A DNA stretch of 64,000 nt from contig NW_027473477.1 of the NCBI RefSeq assembly GCF_050947335.1, positions 227,145 to 291,144 on the forward strand, read 5' to 3'. The stretch is from Megachile rotundata. Lineage: Eukaryota > Arthropoda > Insecta > Hymenoptera > Megachilidae. Positions within the stretch are counted from its first letter, which is position 1, and every line of letters begins with the position of its first letter. This document shows, piece after piece, positions 46,302-60,900 of this stretch. The position numbers and the translations under genes were made by a program. Under the pieces are notes generated by a model that was not told the origin of the DNA, made no database searches, and was given only the letters and a program-made list of their open reading frames with translations.

Positions 46302-49300
46302 ATGCTTAAATGATCGATAGAACGACAATTACTATACTTATTACTATTATTATTATCAATCTTACTCATATTATTAGCCATATTATGCATATATGATCGA
46401 TAGGACGACAATTACTGTACTTATTACTCTTATTATTATCAACCTAACTCATATTATTAGCCATATTATGCTTATATTATCGATAGAACGACAATTAATG
46501 TACTTATTACTGTTGTTATTATCAATCTAACTCATATTATTAGTCATATTATGCATATATGATCGATAGAACGACAATTACTATACTTATTACACTTACT
46601 ATTATCAATCTAACTCATATTATTAGCCATATTATGCTTATATGATCGATAGAACGACAATTACTATACTCACTACTCTTACTATTATCAACCTAACTCA
46701 TATTATTAGCCATATTATGCTTAAATGATCGATAGAACGACAATTACTATACTTATTACTCTTATTATTATGAATCTAACTCATATTATTAAGCATATTA
46801 TGCAGATACGATACGATAGAACTACAATTACTATACTTATTACTCTTATTATTATCAATTAACTCATATTATTAAGCATATTATGCAGATACGATACGAT
46901 AGAACTACAATTACTATACTTATTACTCTTATTATTATCAATCTAACTCATATTATTAGCCGTATTATGCTTAAATGATCGATAGAACGATAATTACTAT
47001 ACTTATTACACATATTATTATCAATCTAACTCATATTATTAGCCATATTATGCTTATATGATCGACAGAACGACAATTACTATACTTATTATTCTTATTT
47101 TTATCAACCTAACTCATATTATTACCCATATTATGCTTAAATGATCGATAGAACGACAATTACTATACTTATTACTCTTATTATTATGAATCTAACTCAT
47201 ATTATTAACCATATTATGCAGATATGATCGATAGAACTACAATTACTATACTCATTACTCTTATTATTATCAATCTAACTCATATTATTAGCCATATTAT
47301 GCTTATATGATCGATAGAACGACAATTACTGTACTTATTACTCTTATCATTATCGATCTAACTCATATTATTAGCCATATTATGCTTATATGATCGATAG
47401 AACGACAATTACTATACTTATTACTCTTATTATTATCAATCTAACTCATATTATTAGCCATATTATGCAGATATGATCGATAGAACGACAATTACTATAC
47501 TTATTACACTCACTATTATCAATCTAACTCATATTATTAACAATATTATGCAGATACGATCGATAGAACTACAATTACTATACTCATTACTCTTATTACT
47601 ATCAATCTAACTCATATTATTAGCCATATTATGCTTAAATGATCGATAGAACGACAATTACTATACTCATTACTCGTATTATTATCAATCTAACTCATAT
47701 TTTTAGCCGTATTATGCTTATATGATCGATAGAACGACAATTACTATACTTATTACTATTATTATTATCAATCTTACTCATATTATTAGCCGTATTATGC
47801 TTATATGATCGATTGAACGACAATTACTATACTTATTACTCTTATTATTATCAATCTAACTCATATTATTAACCATATTATGCGAATTTGATCGATAGAA
47901 CGACAATTACTATACTTATTACTCTTATTATTATCAATCTAACTCATATTATTAGCCATATTATGCTTATATGATCGATAGAACGACAATTACTATACTT
48001 ATTACTCTTATTATTATCAATCTAACACATATTACCAGCCATATGATGCTTAAATGATCGATAGAACGACAATTACTATACTTATTACTCTTATTATTAT
48101 CAATCTATCTCATATTATTAGCCATATTATGCTTATATGATCGATAGAACGACAATTACTATACTCACTACTCTTATTATTATCGATCTAACTCATATTA
48201 TTAGCCATATTATGCTTATATTATCGATAGAACGACAATTACTGTACTTATTACTGTTATTATTATCAATTTAACTCATATTATTAGCCATATTATGCTT
48301 AAATGATCGATAGAACGACAATTACTATACTTATTACTATTACTATTATCAATCTAACTCATATTATTAGCCATATTATGCTTATATGATCGATAGAACG
48401 ACAATTACTATACTCACTACTCTTACTATTATCAACCTAACTCATATTATTAGCCATATTATGCTTAAATGATCGATAGAACGACAATTACTATACTTAT
48501 TACTATTATTATTATCAATCTTACTCATATTATTAGCCATATTATGCATATATGATCGATAGGACGACAATTACTGTACTTATTACTCTTATTATTATCA
48601 ACCTAACTCATATTATTAGCCATATTATGCTTATATTATCGATAGAACGACAATTAATGTACTTATTACTGTTGTTATTATCAATCTAACTCATATTATT
48701 AGTCATATTATGCATATATGATCGATAGAACGACAATTACTATACTTATTACACTTACTATTATCAATCTAACTCATATTATTAGCCATATTATGCTTAT
48801 ATGATCGATAGAACGACAATTACTATACTCACTACTCTTACTATTATCAACCTAACTCATATTATTAGCCATATTATGCTTCAATGATCGATAGAACGAC
48901 AATTACTATACTTATTACTCTTATTATTATGAATCTAACTCATATTATTAGCCATATTATGCTTATATGATCGATAGAACGACAATTACAATGCTTATTA
49001 TTCTTATTTTTATCAACCTAACTCATATTATTAGCCATATTATGCTTAAATGATCGATAGACCGACAATTACTATACTTATTACTATTATTATTATCAAT
49101 CTTACTCATATTATTAGCCATATTATGCTTATATGATCGATAGAACGACAATTACTATACTTATTACTCTTATTATTATCAATCTGACTCATATTATTAG
49201 CCATATTATGCTTATATGATCGATAGAACGACAATTACTATACTTATTATTCTTATTTTTATCAACCTAACTCATATTATTAGCCATATTATGCTTAAAT

Positions 49301-52300
49301 GATCGATAGACCGACAATTACTATACTTATTACTCTTATTGTTATGAATCTAACTCATATTACTAACCATATTATGCAGATACGATCGATAGAACTACAA
49401 TCACTATACTCATTACTCTTATTATTATCAATCTAACTCATATTACCAGCCATATTATGCTTAAATGATCGATAGAACGACAATTACTATACTTATTACT
49501 CTTATTATTATCAATCTATCTCATATTATTAGCCATATTATGCTTATATGATCGATAGAACGACAATTACTATACTCATTACTCGTATTATTATCAATCT
49601 AACTCATATTTTTAGCCGTATTATGCTTATATGATCGATAGAACGACAATTACTATACTTATTACTATTATTATTATCAATCTTACTCATATTATTAGCC
49701 ATATTATGCTTATATGATCGATAGAACGACAATTACTATACTTATTACTCTTATTATTATCAATCTAACTCATATTATTAGCCATATTATGCATATATGA
49801 TCGATAGAACGACAATTACTGTACTTATTACTCTTGTCATTATCGATCTAACTCATATTATTAGCCATATTATGCTTATATGATCGATAGAACGACAATT
49901 ACTATACTCACTACTCCTACTATTATCAACCTAACTCATATTATTAGCCATATTATGCTTAAATGATCGATAGAACGACAATTACTATACTTATTACTCT
50001 TATTATTTTCAATCTAACTCATATTATTAGCCGTATTATGCTTAAATGATCGATAGAACGACAATTACTATACTTATTACACTTATTATTATCAATCTAA
50101 CTCATATTATTAGCCATATTATGCTTATATGATCGACAGAACGACAATTACTATACTTATTATTCTTATTTTTATCAACCTAACTCATATTATTACCCAT
50201 ATTATGCTTAAATGATCGATAGAACGACAATTACTATACTTATTACTCTTATTATTATGAATCTAACTCATATTATTAACCATATTATGCAGATATGATC
50301 GATAGAACTACAATTACTATACTCATTACTCTTATTATTATCAATCTAACTCATATTATTAGCCATATTATGCTTATATGATCGATAGAACGACAATTAC
50401 TGTACTTATTACTCTTATCATTATCGATCTAACTCATATTATTAGCCATATTATGCTTATATGATCGATAGAACGACAATTACTATACTTATTACTCTTA
50501 TTATTATCAATCTAACTCATATTATTAGCCATATTATGCAGATATGATCGATAGAACGACAATTACTATTCTTATTACACTCACTATTATCAATCTAACT
50601 CATATTATTAACAATATTATGCAGATATGATCGATAGCACGACATTTACTATACTTATTACTCTTATTATTATCAATCTAACTCATATTATTAGCCATAT
50701 TATGCTTATATGATCGATAGAACGACAATTACTATACTTATTATTCTTATTTTTATCAACCTATCTCATATTATTAGCCATATTATGCTTAAATGATCGA
50801 TAGACCGACAATTACTATACTTATTACTCTTATTGTTATGAATCTAACTCATATTATTAACCATATTATGCAGATACGATCGATAGAACTACAATTACTA
50901 TACTCATTACTCTTATTATTATCAATCTAACTCATATTATTAGCCATATTATGCTTAAATGATCGATAGAACGACAATTACTATACTTATTACTCGTATT
51001 ATTATCAATCTAACTCATATTTTTAGCCGTATTATGGTTGTATGATCGATAGAACGACAATTACTATACTTATTACTCTTACTATAATCAATCTAACTCA
51101 TATTATTAACCATATTATGCAGATATGATCGATAGAACTACAATTACTATACTCATTACTCTTATTATTATCAATCTAACTCATATTATTAGGCATATTA
51201 TGCTTATATGATCGATAGAACGACAATTACTGTACTTATTACTCTTATTATTATGAATCTAACTCATATTACTAACCATATTATGCAGATATGATCGATA
51301 GAACTACAATTACTATACTCATTACTCTTATTATTATCAATCTAACTCATATTATTAGCCATATTATGCTTATATGATCGATAGAACGACAATTACTGTA
51401 CCTATTACTCTTAACATTATCGATCTAACTCATATTATTAGCCATATTATGCTTATATGATCGATAGAACGACAATTACTATACTCACTACTCTTACTAT
51501 TATCAGCCTAACTCATATTATTAGCCATATTATGCTTAAATGATCGATAGAACGACAATTACTATACTTATTACTATTATTATTATCAATCTTACTCATA
51601 TTATTAGCCATATTATGCTTATATGATCGATAGAACGACAATTACTATACTTATTACTCTTATTATTATCAATCTAACTCATATTATTAGCCATATTATG
51701 CTTATATGATCGATAGAACGACAATTACTACACTTATTACTCTTATTATTATCAATCTAACTCATATTACCAGCCATATTATGCTTAAATGATCGATAGA
51801 ACGACAATTACTATACTTATTACTCTTATTATTATCAATCTATCTCATATTATTAGCCATATTATGCTTATATGATCGATAGAACGACAATTACTATACT
51901 CACTACTCTTATTATTATCGATCTAACTCATATTATTAGCCATATTATGCTTATATTATCGATAGAACGACAATTACTGTACTTATTACTGTTATTATTA
52001 TCAATTTAACTCATATTATTAGTCATATTATGCTTAAATGATCGATAGAACGACAATTACTGTACTTATTACTATTATTATTATCAATCTTACTCATATT
52101 ATTAGCTATATTATGCATATATGATCGATAGAACGACAATTACTGTACTTGTTACTCTTATCATTATCGATCTAACCCATATTATTAGCCATATTATGCT
52201 TATATTATCGATAGAACGACAATTACTGTACTTATTACTGTTATTATTATCAATCTAACTCATATTATTAGCCATATTATGCATATGTGATCGATAGAAC

Positions 52301-53733
52301 GACAATTACTATACTTATTACACTTACTATTATCAATCTAACTCATATTATTAGCCATATTATGCATATATGATCGATAGAACGACAATTACTGTACTTA
52401 TTACTCTTATCATTATCGATCTAACTCATATTATTAGCCATATTATGCTTATATTATCGATAGAACGACAATTACTGTACTTATTACTGTTATTATTATC
52501 AATCTAACTCATATTATTAGCCATATTATGCTTATATGATCGATAGAACGACAATTACTATACTCACTACTCTTATTATTGTCAATCTAACTCATATTAT
52601 TAGACATATTATGCTTATATTATCGATAGAACGACAATTACTGTACTTATTACTGTTATTATTATCAATCTAACTCATATTATTAGCCATATTATGCATA
52701 TATGATCGATAGAACGACAATTACTATACTTATTACACTTACTATTATCAATCTAACTCATATTATTAGCCATATTATGCTTAAAAGATCGATAGAACGA
52801 CAATTACTATACTTATTACTCTTATTATTATGAATCTAACTCGTATTATTAAGCATATTATGCAGATACGATCGATAGAACTACAATTACTATACTTATT
52901 ACACTCACTATTATCAATCTAACTCATATTATTAACAATATTATGCAGATATGATCGATAGCACGACATTTACTATACTTATTACTCTTATTATTATCAA
53001 CCTAACTCATATTATTAGCCATATTATGCTTATATGATCGATAGAACGACAATTCCTATGCTTATTATTCTTATTTTTATCAACCTAACTCATATTATTA
53101 GCCATATTATGCTTAAATGATCGATAGACCGACAATTACTATACTTATTACTCTTATTGTTATGAATCTAACTCATATTATTAACCATATTATGCAGATA
53201 CGATCGATAGAACTACAATTACTATACTCACTACTCTTATTATTATCAATCTAACTCATATTATTAGCCATATTATGCTTAAATGATCGATAGAACGACA
53301 ATTACTATACTTATTCCTCGTATTATTATCAATCTAACTCATATTTTTAGCCGTATTATGGTTATATGATCGATAGAACGACAATTACTATACTCATTAC
53401 TATTAATATTATGAATCTAACTCATATTACTAACCATATTATGCAGATATGATCGATAGAACTACATTTACTATACTCATTACTCTTATTATTATCAATC
53501 TAACTCATATTATTAGCCATATTATGCTTATATGATCGATAGAACGACAATTACTGTACTTATTACTCTTATCATTATCGATCTAACTCATATTATTAGC
53601 CATATTATGCTTATATGATCGATAGAACGACAATTACAATACTCACTACTCTTACTATTATCAACCTAACTCATATCATTTGCCATATTATGCTTAAATG
53701 ATCGATAGAACGACAATTACTATACTTATTACT
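46302..53733. repeat. 98-monomer tandem duplication, copy B
   Basis: Partner of 38,167-45,598. Private changes here include GCTTCAATG near 48,870, TATCAGCC near 51,503, GCTTAAAAGATC near 52,784, ACTCGTATT near 52,841, TATTCCTCG near 53,314, CATTACTATTAATATT near 53,395 and TACAATACTC near 53,637. They become denser toward the right end. The match ends at 53,733, where this copy reads ACTATTATT and copy A reads ACTCTTATT. Internal structural differences are the chimeric monomer at 46,817 and the single-monomer loss near 51,060. Confidence 0.87.
46817..46899 (+). repeat. Chimeric extra monomer recording a slippage junction
   Basis: The first half (AACTAC, TTATTATTATCAAT) matches the monomer that follows it. 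The second half (AACTCATATTATTAAGC, then GATACGATACG) matches the monomer before it. The two halves meet at CAATTAACTC, where the usual CAATCTAACTC has lost its C (near 46,860). The result is an extra repeat unit of net 83 bp, because the +1 of the GATACGATACG end and the -1 at the join cancel. The corresponding place in copy A (38,682) has a single GATACGATACG end. This is the structure expected of a one-unit tandem duplication with an imperfect join. Confidence 0.85.
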
Positions 53734-53817
53734 ATTATTATTATCAATCTTACTCATATTATTAGCCATATTATGCTTATATGATCGATAGAACGACAAT
53801 TACTATACTTATTACTC

Positions 53818-53842
53818 TTATTATTATCAAACTCATATTATT
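53818..53842 (+). other. 4-bp deletion within a monomer (first copy)
   Basis: TATCAAACTCATATT replaces the usual TATCAATCTAACTCATATT, removing four bases (TCTA or an equivalent) at 53,829-53,830. The monomer also has AACCAT, and the second monomer after it in this run has ATTACTAGCC. The same deletion with the same neighbours recurs near 62,625, so the two are copies of one event rather than independent deletions. Confidence 0.88.
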
Positions 53843-56800
53843 AACCATATTATGCTTATATGATCGATAGAACGACAATTACTATACTTATTACTCTTAT
53901 TATTATCAATCTAACTCATATTACTAGCCATATTATGCTTAAATGATCGATAGAACGACAATTACTATACTTATTACTCTTATTATTATCAATCTAACTC
54001 ATATTATTAGCCATATTATGCATATATGATCGATAGAACGACAATTACTATACTTATTACAATTACTATTATCAATCTAACTCATATTATTAGCCGTATT
54101 ATGCTTAAATGATCGATAGAACGACAATTACTATACTTATTACACTTATTGTTATCAAGCTAACTCATATTATTAGCCATATTATGCTTATATGATCGAC
54201 AGAACGACAATTACTATACTTATTACTCTTATTATTATCAATCTAACTCATATTACCAGCCATATGATGCTTAAATGATCGATAGAACGACAATTACTAT
54301 ACTTATTACTCTTATTATTATGAATCTAACTCATATTATTAGCCATATTATGCTTATATGATCGACAGAACGACAATTACTATACTTATTATTCTTATTT
54401 TTATCAACCTAACTCATATTATTACCCATATTATGCTTAAATGATCGATAGAACGACAATTACTATACTTATTACTCTTATTATTATGAATCTAACTCAT
54501 ATTATTAACCATATTATGCAGATATGATCGATAGAACTACAATTACTATACTCATTACTCTTATTATTATCAATCTAACTCATATTATTAGCCATATTAT
54601 GCTTATATGATCGATAGAACGACAATTACTGTACTTATTACTCTTATCATTATCGATCTAACTCATATTATTAGCCATATTATGCTTATATGATCGATAG
54701 AACGACAATTACTATACTTATTACTCTTATTATTATCAATCTAACTCATATTATTAGCCATATTATGCAGATATGATCGATAGAACGACAATTACTATAC
54801 TTATTACACTCACTATTATCAATCTAACTCATATTATTAACAATATTATGCAGATACGATCGATAGAACTACAATTACTATACTCATTACTCTTATTATT
54901 ATCAATCTAACTCATATTATTAGCCATATTATGCTTAAATGATCGATAGAACGACAATTACTATACTCATTACTCGTATTATTATCAATCTAACTCATAT
55001 TTTTAGCCGTATTATGCTTATATGATCGATAGAACGACAATTACTATACTTATTACTATTATTATTATCAATCTTACTCATATTATTAGCCGTATTATGC
55101 TTATATGATCGATAGAACGACAATTACTATACTTATTACTCTTATTATTATCAATCTAACTCATATTATTAACCATATTATGCGAATTTGATCGATAGAA
55201 CGACAATTACTATACTTATTACTCTTATTATTATCAATCTAACTCATATTATTAGCCATATTATGCTTATATGATCGATAGAACGACAATTACTATACTT
55301 ATTACTGTTATTATTATCAATCTAACTCATATTACCAGCCATATGATGCTTAAATGATCGATAGAACAACAATTACTATACTTATTACTCTTATTATTAT
55401 CAATCTATCTCATATTATTAGCCATATTATGCTTATATGATCGATAGAACGACAATTACTATACTCACTACTCTTATTACTATCGATCTAACTCATATTA
55501 TTAGCCATATTATGCTTATATTATCGATAGAACGACAATTACTGTACTTATTACTGTTATTATTATCAATTTAACTCATATTATTAGCCATATTATGCTT
55601 AAATGATCGATAGAACGACAATTACTATACTTATTACTATTACTGTTATCAATCTAACTCATATTATTAGCCATATTATGCTTATATGATCGATAGAACG
55701 ACAATTACTATACTCACTACTCTTACTATTATCAACCTAACTCATATTATTAGCCATATTATGCTTAAATGATCGATAGGACGACAATTACTATACTTAT
55801 TACTATTATTATTATCAATCTTACTCATATTATTAGCCATATTATGCATATATGATCGATAGGACGACAATTACTGTACTTATTACTCTTATTATTATCA
55901 ATCTAACTCATATTATTAGCCATATTATGCTTATATGATCGATAGAACGACAATTACAATGCTTATTATTCTTATTTTTATCAACCTAACTCATATTATT
56001 AGCCATATTATGCTTAAATGATCGATAGACCGACAATTACTATACTTATTACTATTATTATTATCAATCTTACTCATATTATTAGCCATATTATGCTTAT
56101 ATGATCGATAGAACGACAATTACTATACTTATTACTCTTATTATTATCAATCTAACTCATATTATTAGCCATATTATGCAGATATGATCGATAGAACGAC
56201 AATTACTATACTTATTACACTCACTATTATCAATCTAACTCATATTATTAACAATATTATGCAGATATGATCGATAGCACGACATTTACTATACTTATTA
56301 CTCTTATTATTATCAACCTGACTCATATTATTAGCCATATTATGCTTAAATGATCGATAGAACGACAATTACTATACTTATTACTATTATTATTATCAAT
56401 CTTACTCATATTATTAGCCATATTATGCATATATGATCGATAGGACGACAATTACTGTACTTATGACTCTTATTATTATCAACCTAACTCATATTATTAG
56501 CCATATTATGCTTATATTATCGATAGAACGACAATTAATGTACTTATTACTGTTGTTATTATCAATCTAACTTATATTATTAGTCATATTATGCATATAT
56601 GATCGATAGAACGACAATTACTATACTTATTACACTTACTATTATCAATCTAACTCATATTATTATCCATATTATGCTTATATGATCGATAGAACGACAA
56701 TTACTATACTCACTACTCTTACTATTATCAACCTAACTCATATTATTAGCCACATTATGCTTAAATGATCGATAGAACGACAATTACTATACTTATTACT

Positions 56801-57041
56801 CTTATTATTATGAATCTAACTCATATTATTAAGCATATTATGCAGATACGATCGATAGAACTACAATTACTATACTTATTACTCTTATTATTATCAATCT
56901 AACTCATATTATTAGCCATATTATGCTTATATGATCGATAGAACGACAATTACTATGCTTATTATTCTTATTTTTATCAACCTAACTCATATTATTAGCC
57001 ATATTATGCTTAAATGATCGATAGCCCGACAATTACTATAC

Positions 57042-57066
57042 TTATTACTATTATTATTATTATCAA
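57042..57066 (+). other. 3-bp (TTA) gain in the internal trinucleotide run
   Basis: The monomer starting near 57,021 reads ACTATTATTATTATTATC, one ATT triplet more than the usual ACTATTATTATTATC. It is the only expansion of this run that I found in 771 monomers. Slippage in a trinucleotide run is the obvious cause. Confidence 0.87.
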
Positions 57067-60000
57067 TCTTACTCATATTATTAGCCATATTATGCTTATA
57101 TGATCGATAGAACGACAATTACTATACTTATTACTCTTATTATTATCAATCTAACTCATATTATTAGCCATATTATGCAGATATGATCGATAGAACGACA
57201 GTTACTATACTTATTACACTCACTATTATCAATCTAACTCATATTATTAACAATATTATGCAGATATGATCGATAGCACGACATTTACTATACTTATTAC
57301 TCTTATTATTATCAACCTAACTCATATTATTAGCCATATTATGCTTATATGATCGATAGAACGACAATTACTATACTTATTATTCTTATTTTTATCAACC
57401 TAACTCATATTAGTAGCCATATTATGCTTAAATGATCGATAGACCGACAATTACTATACTTATTACTCTTATTGTTATGAATCTAACTCATATTACTAAC
57501 CATATTATGCAGATACGATCGATAGAACTACAATCACTATACTCATTACTCTTATTATTATCAATCTAACTCATATTACCAGCCATATTATGCTTAAATG
57601 ATCAATAGAACGACAATTACTATACTTATTACTCTTATTATTATCAATCTATCTCATATTATTAGCCATATTATGCTTATATGATCGATAGAACGACAAT
57701 TACTATACTCACTACTCTTATTATTATCGATCTGACTCATATTATTAGCCATATTATGCTTATATTATCGATAGAACGACAATTACTGTACTTATTACTG
57801 TTATTATTATCAATTTAACTTATATTATTAGCCATATTATGCTTAAATGAACGATAGAACGACAATTACTATACTTATTACTACTATTATTATCAATCTT
57901 ACTCATATTATTAGCCATATTATGCATATATGATCGATAGAACGACAATTACTGTACTTATTACTCTTATCATTATCGATCTAACTCATATTATTAGCCA
58001 TATTATGCTTATATTATCGATAGAACGACAATTACTGTACTTATTACTGTTATTATTATCAATCTAACTCATATTATTAGCCATGTTATGCTTAAATGAT
58101 CGATAGAACGACAATTACTATACTCATTACTCGTATTATTATCAATCTAACTCATATTTTTAGCCGTATTATGCTTATATGATCGATAGAACGACAATTA
58201 CTATACTTATTACTATTATTATTATCAATCTTACTCATATTATTAGCCATATTATGCTTATATGATCGATAGAACGACAATTACTATACTTATTACTCTT
58301 ATTATTATCAATCTAACTCATATTATTAACCATATTATGCTTATATGGTCGATGGAACGACAATTACTATACTTATTACTCTTATTATTATCAATCTAAC
58401 TTATATTACTAGCCATATTATGATTAAATGATCGATAGAACGACAAGTACTATACTTATTACTCTTATTATTATCAATCTAACTCATATTATTAGCCATA
58501 TTATGCTTATATGATCGATAGAACGACAATTACTATACTTATTACTCTTATTATTATCAATCTAACTCATATTACCAGCCATATTATGCTTAAATGATCG
58601 ATAGAACGACAATTACTATACTTATTACTCTTATTATTATCAATCTATCTCATATTATTAGCCATATTATGCTTATATGATCGATAGAACGACAATTACT
58701 ATACTGACTACTCTTATTATTATCGATCTAACTCATATTATTAGCCATATTATGCTTATATTATGGATAGAACGACAATTACTGTACTTATTACTGTTAT
58801 TATTATCAATTTAACTCATATTATTAGCCATATTATGCTTAAATGATCGATAGAACGACAATTACTATACTTATTACTATTATTATTATCAATCTTACTC
58901 ATATTATTAGCTATATTATGCATATATGATCGATAGAACGACAATTTCTGTACTTATTACTCTTATCATTATCGATCTAACTCATATTATTAGCCATATT
59001 ATGCTTATATTATCGATAGAACGACAATTACTGTACTTATTACTGTTATTATTATCAATCTAACTCATATTATTAGCCATATTATGCATATGTGATCGAT
59101 AGAACGACAATTACTATACTTATTACACTTACTATTATCAATCTAACTCATATTATTAGCCATATTATGCTTAAATGATCGATAGAACGACAATTACTAT
59201 ACTTATTACTCTTATTATTATGAATCTAACTCACATTATTAAGCATATTATGCAGATACGATCGATAGAACTACAATTACTATACTTATTACTCTTATTA
59301 TTATCAATCTAACTCATATTATTAGCCGTATTATGCTTAAATGATCGATAGAACGACAATTACTATACTTATTACTATTATTATTATCAATCTTACTGAT
59401 ATTATTAGCCATATTATGCTTATATGATCGATAGAACGACAATTACTATACTTATTACTCTTATTATTATCAATCTAACTCATATTATTAGCCATATTAT
59501 GCAGATATGATCGATAGAACGACAATTACTATACGTATTACACTCACTATTATCAATCTAACTCATATTATTAACAATATTATGCAGATATGATCGATAG
59601 CACGACATTTACTATACTTATTACTCTTATTATTATCAACCTAACTCATATTATTAGCCATATTATGCTTATATGATCGATAGAACGACAAGTACTATAC
59701 TTATTATTCTTATTTTTATCAACCTAACTCATATTATTAGCCATATTATGCTTAAATGATCGATAGACCGACAATTACTATACTTATTACTATTATTATT
59801 ATCAATCTTACTCATATTATTAGCCATATTATGCTTATATGATCGATAGAACGACAATTACTATACTTATTACTCTTATTATTATCAATCTAACTCATAT
59901 TATTAGCCATATTATGCTTATATGATCGATAGAACGACAATTACTATACTTATTACTCTTATTATTATCAATCTAACTCATATTACCAGCCATATTATGC

Positions 60001-60900
60001 TTAAATCATCGATAGAACGACAATTACTATACTTATTACTCTTATTATTATCAATCTATCTCATATTATTAGCCATATTATGCTTATATGATCGATAGAA
60101 CGACAATTACTATACTCACTACTCTTATTATTATCGATCTAACTCATATTATTAGCCATATTATGCTTATATTATCGATAGAACGACAATTACTGTACTT
60201 ATTACTGTTATTATTATCAATTTAACTCATATTATTAGCCATATTATGCTTAAATGATCGATAGAACGACAATTACTATACTTATTACTATTATTATTAT
60301 CAATCTTACTCATATTATTAGCTATATTATGCATATATGATCGATAGAACGACAATTACTGTACTTATTACTCTTATCATTATCGATCTAACTCATATTA
60401 TTAGCCATATTATGCTTATATTATCGATAGAACGACAATTACTATACTTATTACACTTACTATTATCAATCTAACTCATATTATTAGCCATATTATGCTT
60501 ATATGATCGATAGAACGACAATTACTATACTCACTACTCTTACTATTATCAACCTAACTCATATTATTAGCCATATTATGCTTAAATGATCGATAGAACG
60601 ACAATTACTATACTTATTACTCTTATTATTATGAATCTAACTCATATTATTAAGCATATTATGCAGATACGATCGATAGAACTACAATTACTATACTTAT
60701 TACTCTTATTATTATCAATCTAACTCATATTATTAGCCATATTATGCTTATATGATCGATAGAACGACAATTACTATGCTTATTATTCTTATTTTTATCA
60801 ACCTAACTCATATTATTAGCCATATTATGCTTAAATGATCGATAGACCGACAATTACTATATTTATTACTATTATTATTATCAATCTTACTCATATTATT

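Larger units (their letters stand above)
53734..60900. repeat. Diverged satellite domain rich in private substitutions
   Basis: The monomer classes are the same as elsewhere, but many single changes appear only here: TTACAATTACT near 54,059, TTATCAAGC near 54,153, TTATGACTC near 56,463, GCCACATT near 56,750, TAGCCCGAC near 57,023, GACAGTTAC near 57,197, AATGAACGATAG near 57,846, GCCATGTTATG near 58,080, TATGGTCGATGG near 58,344, GACAAGTAC near 58,442 and 59,689, TATGGATAG near 58,762, ACTGATATT near 59,396 and TACGTATT near 59,532. I count roughly 30 in 7.2 kb, against about ten in 13.8 kb of 20.7-34.4 kb. It also holds a 4-bp deletion and a 3-bp gain. I read it as an older, less homogenised part of the array. 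Confidence 0.78.
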
